From Chlorobium sp. N1 (GTDB lineage Bacteria; Bacteroidota; Chlorobiia; Chlorobiales; Chlorobiaceae): 64,000 nucleotides of DNA. The stretch is taken from contig NZ_SJPA01000001.1 in assembly GCF_004332115.1 (NCBI RefSeq), forward strand, positions 62,001 to 126,000, in the 5' to 3' direction. The position numbers were made by a program, and so were the translations under genes. The notes below the pieces were generated by a model that searched no databases, was not told where the DNA came from, and saw nothing but the letters and a program-made list of their open reading frames with translations. Below are positions 8,868-20,266 of this stretch, piece by piece; position 1 is the first letter of the stretch, and every line of letters starts with the position of its first letter.

Positions 8868-9682
8868 AACGCTACCCCACCATCCTCGCCATCGCCGGAT
8901 CGGACGGAAGCGGCGGCGCCGGCATCCAGGCGGACATCAAGACCGCGGCGGCGCTCGGCTGCCACGCACTGACGCTCATAACGGCCGTTACAGCGCAGAA
9001 CACCCGCGAAGTGGCATCGGTGCATCAACTCGGGGAAGCGTGCCTCAGGGAGCAGTTCCGGGCCCTTTACGACGATATCGCGATCGACGCCGTCAAAATC
9101 GGCATGCTCGGCAACCGCGAGACGGTCCGGGTGGTCTCGGAGCTGCTCACGGAGCTTCCGGCAGGAACCCCCGTCGTCCTCGACACCGTGCTTCGCTCCT
9201 CGAGCGGCACCGCGCTCCTAGACGAAGAGGTCCGGGCATATTTCATCGAGCGGCTCTTCCCTCGGGCCGGCCTCGTCACCCCGAACCTGCCCGAAGCTGC
9301 GGCACTCCTCGGGCTGCCGGCCCCCCCCTCCGGCAAGGAGGAGGTCGAGGCGGCTGCCCGGGCGCTCCTGGCGCTCGGCGCCCGCTCCGTCCTCCTCAAG
9401 GGCGGGCACGCCGAAGGTCCCAGCTCGAGCGACTGCCTCCTGCACGAAGGGGTGGTGCGGTGGTTCACGGCCGAACGGATCGAGAGCCCCAACACCCACG
9501 GCACCGGCTGCACGCTCTCTTCGGCCATCGCTTCACTCCTGGCGAAGGGTGAAACGATGGAGGAGGCCGTCCGACAGGCGAAAGCCTACACCACCGCTGC
9601 AATTCGGCATGGCGCCGGATGGAGGCTCGGCCACGGCAACGGCCCCCTTCTGCACCTACCGGAAGCCTTCGGCCGGACATAA
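8864..9682 (+). CDS. thiD: Hydroxymethylpyrimidine / phosphomethylpyrimidine kinase ThiD
   Basis: ThiD phosphorylates hydroxymethylpyrimidine twice to make the diphosphate used by ThiE. The 272-residue ribokinase-family protein shows the N-terminal IAGSDGSGGAGIQADIKT, the TAVTAQNT strand, AVKIGMLGN, VVLDTVLRSSSG, VTPNLPEA, VLLKGGH and the C-terminal anion hole THGTGCTLSSAIAS with the catalytic Cys/Asp-type loop. Its ATG overlaps the thiE stop by four bases. An ATP-site row of eight A follows the stop, serving as the T-tract of the opposing terminator. Confidence 0.95.
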   Translation: MKRYPTILAIAGSDGSGGAGIQADIKTAAALGCHALTLITAVTAQNTREVASVHQLGEACLREQFRALYDDIAIDAVKIGMLGNRETVRVVSELLTELPAGTPVVLDTVLRSSSGTALLDEEVRAYFIERLFPRAGLVTPNLPEAAALLGLPAPPSGKEEVEAAARALLALGARSVLLKGGHAEGPSSSDCLLHEGVVRWFTAERIESPNTHGTGCTLSSAIASLLAKGETMEEAVRQAKAYTTAAIRHGAGWRLGHGNGPLLHLPEAFGRT

Positions 9683-9711
9683 AAAAAACGGCCCTCACGA
9701 GGAGGACCGTT
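9681..9711 (-). terminator. Rho-independent terminator of ugd
   Basis: On the minus strand a ten-base stem (AACGGTCCTC with GAGGGCCGTT, one G-U pair) is followed by eight T. It sits 31 bases after the ugd stop and abuts the end of convergent thiD, so it may act on both. Confidence 0.85.
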
Positions 9712-9742
9712 CCTGCATATCGATTCGCTGCAACCCGAAGGC

Positions 9743-11077
9743 TCAGATACCTCTCGGAAGGCGCCCTATGGAGTAGTAAGTGAAGCCCGACTGCTCCATG
9801 AACTCGGGGTTGTAGATGTTGCGTCCGTCGAAGACGACCGGCGAGGAGAGATCGCGCTTGACCATCTCGAAGTCCGGGCTGCGGAAGACCATCCACTCGG
9901 TCAGCACCACGAGCGCATCGGCACCCTTGACGGCGTCCTCGGGGTTCGCTGCGTAGTAGAGGCCGTCCTTGCGGCCGTAGATGCGCTCCGCCTCCTCCAT
10001 GGCAACGGGGTCGTAAGCCCTGACCGAAGCGCCCTCCTTCCAGAGCGCCTCCATCACCACGCGGCTCGGCGCTTCGCGCATGTCGTCGGTGTTCGGCTTG
10101 AAGGCAAGGCCCCAGACTGCCAGGGTGCGGCCGTTCAGGTCGCCGCCGAAGTGGGCCTTGATCTTGCCCACGATGCTCAGCTTCTGGTCGTGGTTGACCG
10201 CTTCGACCGCCTGCAGGATGCGGGAGTTGTACTCGTACTTGCGCGCGGTACGCTCGAGCGCCTGCACGTCTTTCGGGAAGCAGGAGCCGCCGTAGCCGAC
10301 GCCGGGATAGATGAAGGGGAAACCGATGCGGGAATCGGAGCCGATGCCGCGGCGCACGGCCTCGACGTCTGCGCCGACGCGCTCGGAGATGTTTGCGATC
10401 TCGTTCATGAAGCTGATCTTGGTGGCCAGCATGGCGTTGGCCGCGTACTTGGTCAGCTCGGCCGAACGGATGTCCATGGCCAGGAACCGCTCATGGCTGC
10501 GGTTGAAGGGCGAGTAGAGGAAGCGGAGCAGCTCCTTGGTGCGGGGGTTGTCCACGCCGACGACGATGCGCTCGGGCTTCATGAAATCATTGACCGCGTC
10601 GCCCTCCTTGAGGAACTCGGGGTTGGAGACGACGTCGAAATCGATGGCGGCAGCTCGGTCGGCAAGGACCGAGGAGATCTTCTCGCGCACGAGGTCTGCC
10701 GTTCCGACCGGCACGGTCGACTTGTTGATGACGATGCGGTACTCCTGCATATGGCTGCCGATGCTCTCGGCGACGCTGAGCACGTGGCGGAGGTCGGCGG
10801 AGCCGTCCTCGTCGGGAGGCGTGCCGACGGCGATGAACTGGTAGAGGCCGAACCCTACGCCCTCTGCGATGTCGGACGTGAAGCGCAGTCGCCCTTCACG
10901 GCTGTTCTCGATGACGATATCTTCAAGACCGGGCTCGTAAATCGGGATGTGTCCCTCCTGCAGGCGCTTGATCTTGTCCTGGTCGATATCGACGCAGAGC
11001 ACGTCGTTGCCGACTTCGGCGAAGCATGCACCGGTCACGAGGCCCACATAGCCTGATCCGAATATGGTTATTTTCAT
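9743..11077 (-). CDS. ugd: UDP-glucose 6-dehydrogenase
   Basis: The enzyme oxidises UDP-glucose twice with NAD to UDP-glucuronate, a precursor for surface polysaccharides. The 444-residue protein has the N-terminal Rossmann motif [14 protein letters not shown], the [12 protein letters not shown] loop, the [10 protein letters not shown] strand, [10 protein letters not shown], and the catalytic cysteine in [12 protein letters not shown] near residue 260. The C-terminal domain shows [15 protein letters not shown]. All match the bacterial single-polypeptide family in order and length. It lies alone on the minus strand with a clear terminator; the next gene upstream starts over 800 bases away. Confidence 0.95.
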   Translation of the reverse strand: MKITIFGSGYVGLVTGACFAEVGNDVLCVDIDQDKIKRLQEGHIPIYEPGLEDIVIENSREGRLRFTSDIAEGVGFGLYQFIAVGTPPDEDGSADLRHVLSVAESIGSHMQEYRIVINKSTVPVGTADLVREKISSVLADRAAAIDFDVVSNPEFLKEGDAVNDFMKPERIVVGVDNPRTKELLRFLYSPFNRSHERFLAMDIRSAELTKYAANAMLATKISFMNEIANISERVGADVEAVRRGIGSDSRIGFPFIYPGVGYGGSCFPKDVQALERTARKYEYNSRILQAVEAVNHDQKLSIVGKIKAHFGGDLNGRTLAVWGLAFKPNTDDMREAPSRVVMEALWKEGASVRAYDPVAMEEAERIYGRKDGLYYAANPEDAVKGADALVVLTEWMVFRSPDFEMVKRDLSSPVVFDGRNIYNPEFMEQSGFTYYSIGRLPRGI

Positions 11078-11191
11078 TACAGAGGCGTCTGGTTATATAA
11101 AAACAGGCCGATCCTTTCCGGACGGCGGGTTATGATTTTAGCATTTTTCGACGGCTTGTCAAAAAAAGATCCACTCTTTTCGGCTCCCGGC

Positions 11192-11914
11192 CTACGCCAC
11201 CGATCCGTCGTCGTCAAGCCACCCGGCCCACTGGGCGACGCCTTCCGGAGTCCCGTACCATCGGGTGTGCGGTGTCGGCAGGTGCTCGGCATCGGGAATA
11301 AGGACGTTCCGGGCTCCCTGGAGACGGCAGCTTTCGGCCGGCACGATGCCGTCGCCCGACGCATCGCCGTCCCCCCAGGTACTGCGGTAGAACATGTGGC
11401 ACATCTTTTCGGTGAAGCCTCCCTGCATCGAACCGCGGTACTTGTCGCTGACGACGGAGACGACCGGAATGCGGCGGAAGAACTCCGGCGTGAGATGCCG
11501 CTCGATGAAATCGGTCTTCAGCTTCGCGTACTGCTCGTGGGTATGGAAGGGGGTGCCGAGGGTAACGAGGCGCGAGACCTGCCGGGCCCGGTGGTAGACC
11601 TCCCCCTGGAAAGGCTTTTCGAGCAGGTAGACCATGGCGACCGTTCCGCCGCCGCTGTGGGCGACGATGGTGACCTGCTCGCCGGGAAAGCGCTCTTCAA
11701 GACGCTCGAGCGAGCGGTCGATCACCTTCATCACGCGGTTGGTCGAGCGCTCGGGAGAGGGTGGGAAGCCGACCCAGTCGCCGAAGCCGACAGGGGCGAT
11801 CTCGATCCGCTCCAACGGCATGCGCCCGGCAAGCGCCAGGCGCATGCCTTCGTACAGGGAGTCCCAGAACAGGACTCCCGGAACGATCAGGACCGGCCCG
11901 CGGAAGGTACTCAT
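11192..11914 (-). CDS. Alpha/beta hydrolase, lipase/PGAP1-like
   Basis: The 240-residue protein begins [14 protein letters not shown], an oxyanion-hole type strand. It carries the nucleophile elbow A-H-S-G-G-G near residue 83 in [19 protein letters not shown], with S as the likely catalytic serine, followed by [16 protein letters not shown] late Asp ([10 protein letters not shown]) and His (D-A-E-H-L) complete a plausible triad. A much longer frame exists upstream, but it runs antisense-like through pepA; the ATG at 11912-11914 just after the pepA stop is chosen. It probably shares the pepA transcript. The substrate is unknown; no signal peptide is seen. Confidence 0.72.
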   Translation of the reverse strand: MSTFRGPVLIVPGVLFWDSLYEGMRLALAGRMPLERIEIAPVGFGDWVGFPPSPERSTNRVMKVIDRSLERLEERFPGEQVTIVAHSGGGTVAMVYLLEKPFQGEVYHRARQVSRLVTLGTPFHTHEQYAKLKTDFIERHLTPEFFRRIPVVSVVSDKYRGSMQGGFTEKMCHMFYRSTWGDGDASGDGIVPAESCRLQGARNVLIPDAEHLPTPHTRWYGTPEGVAQWAGWLDDDGSVA

Positions 11915-11930
11915 CGGGGGGACAGGAGGC

Positions 11931-13457
<1,527 letters not shown>

Positions 13458-13477
13458 GATCGGTCCTGCTGTTGGTT

Positions 13478-14545
13478 TCAGTAGTTGAACGATTCGGGAT
13501 TTTTCAGGAAGGCGCGAACGTCCTCGAGCAGGACCTGCTGCGCCTTGTCGGAAGAGAACTGGAAGAGGCATCCGGCCGCGTTCATATGCCCTCCCCCGCC
13601 GTACTTCTTGGCCAGCTGGTTCACGTAGACCCTGCCTCGGGAACGGAAGCTCGCCTTCGTCCGCCCGTCCTGCATCTCGACCATGAGCACGGCGATGCGG
13701 ACCGAGGGGACGCTGAGAAGATATTGAACGATAAGGTCCGTATCAAACAGCTTGCTGCCGGTCTCTTTCAGCATGTCGCGCGAAATGAAGAGCCAGGAAA
13801 TGTGTCCCTCGTCGAGAATGGTGATGGAGGTGAGGGCCAGGCCGAGCAGCTTGAGCGCCTCGGGCGTGAGCGAGTTGTAGATGCGGTCGTAGGCCAGGGC
13901 CGCGTCGGCTCCGCGCGAGACCAGGTCTCCGGCCAGGGAATAGACATAGGGGCTGGTCTTGGGGAAGCGGAACGAGCCGGTGTCGGTCATCACCGCCACG
14001 TAGAGCGCCTGGGAGATCTCGCGGGTGAAGAGGTCGCGCTCGAGCCGTTCGCCGATAGCCTTCAGGAGATCGTACATCAGCTCTCCGGTCGAGGAGGCGT
14101 AGCATTCGCAGACCATGAGATCGGCGAAATCGTCCGGTTCGAGGTGGTGGTCGATGCAGAGCAGCTGCATCGAACCCAGCTCCTTGGCGAACGCGACATG
14201 CGGCCAGAGGGAGCCCATGCGGTCGCGGAGATTGGCGTCGAGCAGTACGGTAACGTCGGCAAGCGAAAGCTCCTGGATGCTCTCCTCGTCGCTGCCGTCG
14301 AAATGGACGATGGGAAAAAGCTCCGTGAGGAAGCGGTAGTTGGGCGGGACCGGGGTCGGATTGAAAATGGTGACCTCTTTGCCGAGCTCCCTGAGCACGA
14401 GGGCAAGGGCGATCTCGGAACCGAGGCCGTCGCCGTCGGAGTTCTCATGGGTCGTCAGCACCACATGTCGGGCGTCGAGCAGCACATCCATCAAAAGAGA
14501 CCAGTCGGCACCACTGAGGGTCCGACCATGTTCAGGTAAAATCAT
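13478..14545 (-). CDS. DHH/DHHA1 phosphoesterase, NrnA-like oligoribonuclease / pAp phosphatase
   Basis: This manganese-dependent phosphoesterase of the NrnA family degrades nanoRNAs and dephosphorylates 3'-phosphoadenosine 5'-phosphate. The 355-residue protein has [13 protein letters not shown] near 35-47, [11 protein letters not shown], the DHH signature in [14 protein letters not shown], and [10 protein letters not shown]. The C-terminal DHHA1 domain ends with [13 protein letters not shown]. These cover the catalytic residues expected for the family. It lies 20 bases upstream of pepA on the same strand. Confidence 0.9.
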   Translation of the reverse strand: MILPEHGRTLSGADWSLLMDVLLDARHVVLTTHENSDGDGLGSEIALALVLRELGKEVTIFNPTPVPPNYRFLTELFPIVHFDGSDEESIQELSLADVTVLLDANLRDRMGSLWPHVAFAKELGSMQLLCIDHHLEPDDFADLMVCECYASSTGELMYDLLKAIGERLERDLFTREISQALYVAVMTDTGSFRFPKTSPYVYSLAGDLVSRGADAALAYDRIYNSLTPEALKLLGLALTSITILDEGHISWLFISRDMLKETGSKLFDTDLIVQYLLSVPSVRIAVLMVEMQDGRTKASFRSRGRVYVNQLAKKYGGGGHMNAAGCLFQFSSDKAQQVLLEDVRAFLKNPESFNY

Positions 14546-14622
14546 CGGTTTGCGGTAACATTGGCAATAACAAAATACGGTCGCTTATTCATCCCGAACT
14601 GAAACCCCCTCAACACTTCGCC

Positions 14623-14970
14623 TCATGCCGACTGGAGACTGAACTCCGGAGAGAGGAAAGATCCGATGTCCTCCCGATACTTCCGGAACGCCTCGCGCCC
14701 CTCACCCGTGATGCTGTAGATCGTATGCGGCTTGCGGGACTGGAAGCCCTTGTCGCAGCTGATGTAGCCGGCCGACTCGAGCTTGCGCATATGGACGGAA
14801 AGGTTCCCGTCGGTGGCATTGATGCTGTCGCGGATCTCCACGAACGAAGCCTTGCCGACGGCAAGGAGATAGGAGAGCGCGGCAAAGCGGATCCGGGCAT
14901 GGATATGCTTGTCGATCCGGCGGTGGTTGAAATCGGCAGCCGGCTGCTCTTTGGGGGCATTCTCTTTCAT
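14623..14970 (-). CDS. Winged-helix transcriptional regulator
   Basis: The roughly 115-residue protein carries a winged helix-turn-helix of the MarR/ArsR-like type: RIRFAALSYLLAVG, then ASFVEIRDSINATDGNLSVHMRKLESAGYI with the recognition helix around GNLSVHMRKL, and the wing SRKPHTIYSITGEGREAFRKY. It matches the short DNA-binding family often annotated HTH_27. The ATG at 14968-14970 gives MKENAPKEQ; an alternative TTG start at 15045 would add a basic leader. No sensor domain is present. Its targets are unknown; it is divergent from rlmN and just upstream of the nrnA-pepA run. Confidence 0.75.
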   Translation of the reverse strand: MKENAPKEQPAADFNHRRIDKHIHARIRFAALSYLLAVGKASFVEIRDSINATDGNLSVHMRKLESAGYISCDKGFQSRKPHTIYSITGEGREAFRKYREDIGSFLSPEFSLQSA

Positions 14971-15155
14971 CTGCTCGGGCAACGGACGCTTTCGTGTTCG
15001 TAAAACTTTTCGCGACAAAGTACTTTTTTTGCCCCACACAAACAACTACAGAGAGGGGAAAACGCTGAGCGGGTGAGGGAGGGATTTCGCCATGGCTGCG
15101 GGGAATCCTATATTCCCTGCTCGACACCCCGAACCCAACCCCGGAGCCGAGCCGA

Positions 15156-16250
15156 ATGGCCGAAGAACGCCCCAACATCCTCGATCTCCGCCTCGACGAG
15201 CTCGAAGCGGCCCTCGAAGCCCTGCAGGAGCCCCGCTGGCGCGCCAGGCAGGTCCACCAGTGGCTCTTAAGCCACCGCATAGGCTCGTTCAGCGAGATGA
15301 CCACGCTCAGCCTCGAGCTCCGGCGGAAACTCGACGAGGCCTACTCGATCCGGCCGCTCGAAACCGAAAAGCACGACGAAACCGCCGAACGCTTCGAGGG
15401 GGACGAGCCCGGCACGACGGAGAAGCTGCTCCTCCGCCTCCCCGACGGAGAACGGGTGGAGAGCGTGCTGATACCCGGCAGGGGCCGGCTGACCGCCTGC
15501 GTCTCATCGCAGGCCGGCTGCCCGTTCAACTGCTCCTTCTGCGCAACCGGGAAGATGGGCTACCGCCGCAACCTCAGCGCAGGGGAGATCTGCGCACAGG
15601 TATGGGCGCTCTCGGACATGCTCGAACAAAGAGGCTCGCAGGCCGCCCTCTCGAACGTGGTCTTCATGGGGATGGGAGAGCCGCTCCTGAACACCCGGAA
15701 CGTCATCGAGGCGGTCGAGAACCTCAGCAGCCGCAAGTACCGCTACTCGACCTCGCAGCGCAGGATCACCATCTCGACGGTCGGCATCATCCCGGAAATC
15801 GACCGGCTCGCCGAAACGGGGCTGAAGACGAAGCTCGCCGTCTCGCTCCATACCGCCGACCAGCGCAAACGCGAGACGCTCATGGCCAGAGCGGCCCGGG
15901 AGCACCCCCTCGACCGGCTGAGGAAATCGCTCGCCCGCTACGCCTCGAAAACCGGCGAACCGGTCACGCTCGCCTACATGCTGCTCAGGGGGGTCAATGA
16001 CTCGGAGGAGGACGCAAAGCGCCTCCTGGCCTACGCCTCCGGCTTTTTCTGCAAAATAAATTTGATTGATTATAATTCTATCGTTAATATAAAATTCGAG
16101 CCAGTTTACGACGAAGCGCGCGACCGGTTCCGCCGCATACTCCAGGATGCGGGAGCGCAGGTCACCCTCAGGAAAAGCTACGGCACCTCGATCAACGCGG
16201 CCTGCGGCCAGCTGGCAACGAGCACCATGCGCAGCAGCGACAATCAATAA
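15156..16250 (+). CDS. rlmN: 23S rRNA (adenine-2503-C2)-methyltransferase RlmN
   Basis: This radical-SAM enzyme methylates C2 of A2503 in 23S rRNA and A37 in some tRNAs. The 364-residue protein has the cluster-binding cysteines C122, C126 and C129 in the C-P-F-N-C-S-F-C motif. It also has VVFMGMGEPLLN, the TISTVGIIPEID strand, AVSLHTAD, and the C-terminal GTSINAACGQL with the methyl-accepting cysteine. Between 16052 and 16105 the gene switches to AT-rich codons unlike the rest and contains a perfect TATAAT (see findings). The next gene begins 14 bases after its stop. Confidence 0.96.
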   Translation: MAEERPNILDLRLDELEAALEALQEPRWRARQVHQWLLSHRIGSFSEMTTLSLELRRKLDEAYSIRPLETEKHDETAERFEGDEPGTTEKLLLRLPDGERVESVLIPGRGRLTACVSSQAGCPFNCSFCATGKMGYRRNLSAGEICAQVWALSDMLEQRGSQAALSNVVFMGMGEPLLNTRNVIEAVENLSSRKYRYSTSQRRITISTVGIIPEIDRLAETGLKTKLAVSLHTADQRKRETLMARAAREHPLDRLRKSLARYASKTGEPVTLAYMLLRGVNDSEEDAKRLLAYASGFFCKINLIDYNSIVNIKFEPVYDEARDRFRRILQDAGAQVTLRKSYGTSINAACGQLATSTMRSSDNQ

Positions 16251-16264
16251 ATCGGCCAACCACC

Positions 16265-17017
16265 ATGGATCTGCTTGACTTCATCCCCTTCAAGACCGAG
16301 TTCGCAAAGGCCTACCACGGCCTGACCGGCAACGCGACCCACACGTCGGAAAACCCGGAATTCAGCGAGCTCAAGGTTCGCCGCTACACCAGGAAAGCCT
16401 CGGAGATCGCCGAGTTCATCTCCACCAAGACGGACCACTGGCTCGGCTGGATGCTCCGCAACCACAAGACCGCCGTCGGGGGCATGACCGTCATCAGCAC
16501 CGAAGTCACCTCGTTCGCCCTCCTCGGCATGAAGATCCAGGTCACCTTCGGCCTGCTCGAGGAAAAAGACGCCTCCGGCCAGACCATCACCACCCTGAAC
16601 GCCAAGGCGGTAACCCAGATCGACTCGAAGGGCGACATGGGCGAGAGCCGCAGGATGATCCGCATGATGCTCGGCGCCACCGACTTCGAGTTCCGCCGCG
16701 ACATCCTCGACGACGAGGAATACTACTCCCGCACCCTCGATGCAAAAGGCGCGGCATCGGCCTTCCAGCAGCTCTTCGACGAAGCCCGGCTCCATCACAA
16801 GAAAAAGCCCGCCGGCAGCCCCAAGGCCACGGCCATCGAGTTCAGGAAAAGCGCGGCCAAAGCGCCGGCGAAGAAACAGGTCATCCCGCTCAAGATCAGC
16901 TCCAAGCCCGCCGAACCGGCACCCGCGGCGCCCTCAGCCAATGGTTCGAACGCAACGGAAGGCGCAAAGCCCTCGAGACCGAAAGTCACCATCATTACCC
17001 CGAAAAAATCCATCTAA
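16265..17017 (+). CDS. Conserved hypothetical protein with Lys/Pro/Ala-rich tail
   Basis: No family is recognised. The 250-residue protein starts [17 protein letters not shown] and has a mixed alpha/beta N-terminal two thirds without membrane segments or a signal peptide. This part includes a strand-rich stretch, [20 protein letters not shown], and an [13 protein letters not shown] segment. The last 80 residues are low-complexity, rich in Lys, Ala and Pro, and end with [10 protein letters not shown]. It lies between rlmN and adk with gaps of 14 and 8 bases, so it is very likely co-transcribed and genuinely coding. A clade-specific basic nucleic-acid or ribosome partner is possible but unsupported. 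Confidence 0.7.
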   Translation: MDLLDFIPFKTEFAKAYHGLTGNATHTSENPEFSELKVRRYTRKASEIAEFISTKTDHWLGWMLRNHKTAVGGMTVISTEVTSFALLGMKIQVTFGLLEEKDASGQTITTLNAKAVTQIDSKGDMGESRRMIRMMLGATDFEFRRDILDDEEYYSRTLDAKGAASAFQQLFDEARLHHKKKPAGSPKATAIEFRKSAAKAPAKKQVIPLKISSKPAEPAPAAPSANGSNATEGAKPSRPKVTIITPKKSI

Positions 17018-17025
17018 GCAGTTTG

Positions 17026-17682
17026 ATGAGAATTATCCTACTGGGCGCTCCCGGTGCAGGCAAAGGCACACAGTCGAACTTCATCTCCAAAGAACTCGGA
17101 ATCCCGCAGATATCGACCGGCGACATGCTCCGGGCCGCCGTGAAGGCGGAAACCCCCCTCGGCCTGAAAGCCAAGGAGGTCATGGCCGAAGGCCGGCTCA
17201 TCTCCGACGAGATCATCATGGGAATCGTCAGCGAGCGCCTGAAGGAGAGCGACTGCCGGGGCGGCTGCCTCTTCGACGGCTTTCCGAGGACCATCGCCCA
17301 GGCCGAAGCGCTCCAAAGCGAGGGCATCACGATCGACCACGTCGTTGAAATCCACGTCGAGGACCGGGAGATCATCGAGCGCATGAGCGGACGGAGGGTC
17401 CATCCCGCCTCCGGCAGGACCTACCACATACGCTTCAACCCCCCGAAACAGGACAACCTCGACGACGAAACCGGAGAACCGCTCGTCCAGCGCGCCGACG
17501 ACGCCGAAGAAACCGTCCGCAAGCGCCTTGCCATCTACCACGAACAGACCGCCCCCCTCATCGACTACTACAGCCGCCGCGCCGCGGAACCGGACGCTTC
17601 GGCACCCCGCTACAGCCGCATCGAAGGCACCGGAAAGGTCGAGGAGATCCGCCAGAGGATCCTCGAAGCCCTCAGGGGGTGA
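17026..17682 (+). CDS. adk: Adenylate kinase
   Basis: Adk interconverts ATP plus AMP with two ADP. The 218-residue long-form protein has the P-loop [10 protein letters not shown] near the N-terminus, [10 protein letters not shown] for AMP binding, [12 protein letters not shown], the LID domain with [14 protein letters not shown] and L-V-Q-R-A-D-D, and the core R-x-x-x-Y helix. The LID lacks the four-Cys zinc site of some bacterial forms. ATG at 17026 is preferred to the in-frame TTG one codon earlier because it starts the conserved M-R-I-I-L-L-G strand. Confidence 0.96.
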   Translation: MRIILLGAPGAGKGTQSNFISKELGIPQISTGDMLRAAVKAETPLGLKAKEVMAEGRLISDEIIMGIVSERLKESDCRGGCLFDGFPRTIAQAEALQSEGITIDHVVEIHVEDREIIERMSGRRVHPASGRTYHIRFNPPKQDNLDDETGEPLVQRADDAEETVRKRLAIYHEQTAPLIDYYSRRAAEPDASAPRYSRIEGTGKVEEIRQRILEALRG

Positions 17683-17731
17683 AGAGGACCCCCTTCCGAG
17701 GCCGCCGAGCCCCTGAACCACACCGGACGCC

Positions 17732-20161
17732 ATGTACGCACTGGCCATAGCCGAAAAGCTCTTCAGGGGCGAACCCTTCCCGCTGGAACTTCCCGACCGT
17801 CCCGATGAGGAGCTCACGGCGGGCAGCATGGTGCTCGTCGCCCGGAAGGGATCGAGAACCGCCCCCACGACCGCCTTCGTCATCGAAACCGGAGTCGAGC
17901 CCCCCGCCGAACCGCCCTCTGTAGAGCTCACCGACATCCTCCAGGGCGGCAGGCCCGTCCTCACCCCCCCGCTCCTCCGGCTCACCCGCTGGATGGCCGG
18001 CTACTACCTCACGCGCCACATCGACTGCGTGAATGCCGCAGTCCCGGCATCGGTACGCACCACCGTCGACGATATGGTGGAGGCTGCCGAGTTCAGCCTC
18101 GGCGCAGTTGAGCCGTTGCGCAGCACCGCCCTCAGGCGCAGCATCATGCAGCTCGTCACGAAGGAGAAGCGGCTTACGGTGAGGCAGCTCCAGCAGCGGC
18201 TCGGCCGCAAAAACCTCTACACCACCCTTTCGGAACTCGAGCGGGCCGGCCACGTGAGGCTCTCGCGCAGGTTCAGGGAGGCCGCCCCGAAAAGCGCAGC
18301 GGCGTGGCGGAGGCCGGCGGAGCTGCCGGGGGACCCGGAGCTCGAGCTGAAGCGCTCGCCGCGCCGGCTCGAGACCTTCCGGCGCGTCTCGGCCTTCGGG
18401 CCGGGCGGCGCCTCGCTCGAGGCCGCAGCAGCGTCACGGAAGATCCTTGCCGCGCTCGAGGAAGGCGGCTGGCTCGAGAAGATCCAAATCGAGGTCCGAA
18501 GCCGTTTCGACACCGGCATGGCGGCCGAAGAGAAGGAGGCGGAGCGGCCCACAACGCGGCAGCGGGAGGTCCTCGACGAACTGCACGCGGCCGCGGCCGG
18601 GGAGGAGTACGCCACCTTCCTCCTGCACGGCGTCACCGGCAGCGGCAAGACCCTCGTCTACATCGAATTCCTCAAGGAGGTGCTCGCGCGCGGCAAGAGC
18701 GCCATCGTCCTCGTCCCGGAAATCTCCCTCACCCCGCAGACCGCCGGGCGGTTCCGCCGCCACTTCGGGGATTCGGTCGCCATCATGCACAGCGCCATGG
18801 GCAACCAGGAGAAATACGACGCCTGGCACAGCCTCCAGAGCGGCCGGGCCAAGATCGCCCTCGGCGCCCGCTCGAGCGTCTTCGCCCCGCTCCGGAACCT
18901 CGGAGCCGTCATCGTCGACGAGGAGCACGACGGCGCCTACAAGCAGGACCGCAACCCCCGCTACAATGCGCGCGACCTCGCCGTCATGCGCGCACGCACG
19001 GAAGGGGCCGTCTGCATCCTCGGCTCGGCGACCCCCTCCTTCGAATCCTACGCCAACGCCCTGCAGGAGAAGTACCGCCTCCTCGAGCTCCCCGACCGCA
19101 TCGACGGGGCCAGGATGCCCACGCTCTCACTCATCATGATGAAGGAGAGCCCCAAAGCCACCCCCTCGATCTCCGAGAGGCTCCGCCACGAGATTGCCCG
19201 GCGGATCGAGCGGGACGAGCAGGTGATCCTCCTGCAGAACCGCAGGGGGTTCTCCGGCAGCGTGCTCTGCTTCGCCTGCGGCCACGTCCCCGAATGCCCA
19301 CACTGCGGCATCCCCCTCGTCTTCCACGCCCTGCACCGCCAGCTGCGCTGCCACTACTGCGGCCATACCGAGCCGTTCGCCATGGCCTGCCCCGCCTGCT
19401 CCTCCCCCGACCTCTTCTTCAAGGGCAGCGGCACCGAGCGCATCGAGGAGGAGCTGCATGAGCTCTTCGGGGAAGAGCGGATCCTGCGCATGGACGTCGA
19501 CACCACCACGACGAAGGGCTCGCACGGCCGCATCCTCCAGGAGTTCCGGGAAGGGAAGGCCCGGATCCTGCTCGGCACCCAGATGGTCGCCAAGGGGCTC
19601 GACTTCCCCCGCGTCACGCTCGTCGGCGTGCTCATGGCCGACATCGGGCTCAACCTGCCGGACTTCCGCGCCTCGGAACGCACCTACTCGCTCCTCACCC
19701 AGGTGGCGGGACGGGCCGGGCGCTCCTCCAGCCCCGGGGAGGTCTACCTGCAGGTCTACAACCCCGAAAGCGAGGTCTTCGGCGCCCTCCTCCGCGGCAG
19801 CTACCGCACCTTCTTCGAGAGCGAGATGGAGATGCGCCGCGAGCTCAGCTACCCTCCCCACTCGCGCCTCGTGAAGTTCGAGTGCGCCTCGCCGGACGAG
19901 GAGACCGCCGCCCGGGCGGCGATGCTCTGCCGGACCATGCTCGCCGAAGCCGTCGGAAATGAGAAGGGCGAGATTCTCGGCCCCGCACCGGCGGGCATCG
20001 CCCGCATCCGCGGCAGCTACCGCTATCATGTGCTCCTGAAGCTCACCGCAGGGCGGCTTACCGAGTCGTTCGCAATGGGCCTGCAGGAGGAGCTCGCCGC
20101 CCGCTTCCGCAGCCCGCAGGTCGCACTCTCGATCGACGTCGACCCCGCAAGCCTGATGTAG
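17732..20161 (+). CDS. priA: Primosomal protein N' (replication restart helicase PriA)
   Basis: PriA recognises stalled forks and loads the replicative helicase. The 809-residue protein starts with the 3'-DNA-binding domain. The helicase core carries Walker A GVTGSGKT near residue 305, V-P-E-I-S-L-T-P-Q-T and the DEEHD box in VDEEHDGAYKQ. The zinc module shows the eight expected cysteines in CFACGHVPECPHCG, CHYCG and CPACSS-type pairs. Motif V is GTQMVAKGLDFP and motif VI QVAGRAGR. Everything expected is present, with normal length. It is the last gene of the rlmN-adk-priA run and converges with the P-type ATPase gene. Confidence 0.96.
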   Translation: MYALAIAEKLFRGEPFPLELPDRPDEELTAGSMVLVARKGSRTAPTTAFVIETGVEPPAEPPSVELTDILQGGRPVLTPPLLRLTRWMAGYYLTRHIDCVNAAVPASVRTTVDDMVEAAEFSLGAVEPLRSTALRRSIMQLVTKEKRLTVRQLQQRLGRKNLYTTLSELERAGHVRLSRRFREAAPKSAAAWRRPAELPGDPELELKRSPRRLETFRRVSAFGPGGASLEAAAASRKILAALEEGGWLEKIQIEVRSRFDTGMAAEEKEAERPTTRQREVLDELHAAAAGEEYATFLLHGVTGSGKTLVYIEFLKEVLARGKSAIVLVPEISLTPQTAGRFRRHFGDSVAIMHSAMGNQEKYDAWHSLQSGRAKIALGARSSVFAPLRNLGAVIVDEEHDGAYKQDRNPRYNARDLAVMRARTEGAVCILGSATPSFESYANALQEKYRLLELPDRIDGARMPTLSLIMMKESPKATPSISERLRHEIARRIERDEQVILLQNRRGFSGSVLCFACGHVPECPHCGIPLVFHALHRQLRCHYCGHTEPFAMACPACSSPDLFFKGSGTERIEEELHELFGEERILRMDVDTTTTKGSHGRILQEFREGKARILLGTQMVAKGLDFPRVTLVGVLMADIGLNLPDFRASERTYSLLTQVAGRAGRSSSPGEVYLQVYNPESEVFGALLRGSYRTFFESEMEMRRELSYPPHSRLVKFECASPDEETAARAAMLCRTMLAEAVGNEKGEILGPAPAGIARIRGSYRYHVLLKLTAGRLTESFAMGLQEELAARFRSPQVALSIDVDPASLM

Positions 20162-20207
20162 CAGGAAGAAGAACAAAAGCAAACGGGAACGGAGCGGAAG
20201 AGCGGGG

Positions 20208-20266
20208 CCCTTCATCCTTCATCAGTAATCTTCACCCTTCATCCGTCCCCCGTCATCCTTCATCCT
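20208..20266. repeat. Short degenerate TTCATC(C) repeats between convergent genes
   Basis: At least five copies of the word TTCATC or TTCACC occur within 60 bases, between the priA stop and inside the end of the P-type ATPase gene. Similar words (reverse TGAAGAATGATG) occur at 2117-2128 and near 4572-4585, so a dispersed short repeat family is possible. Confidence 0.5.
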
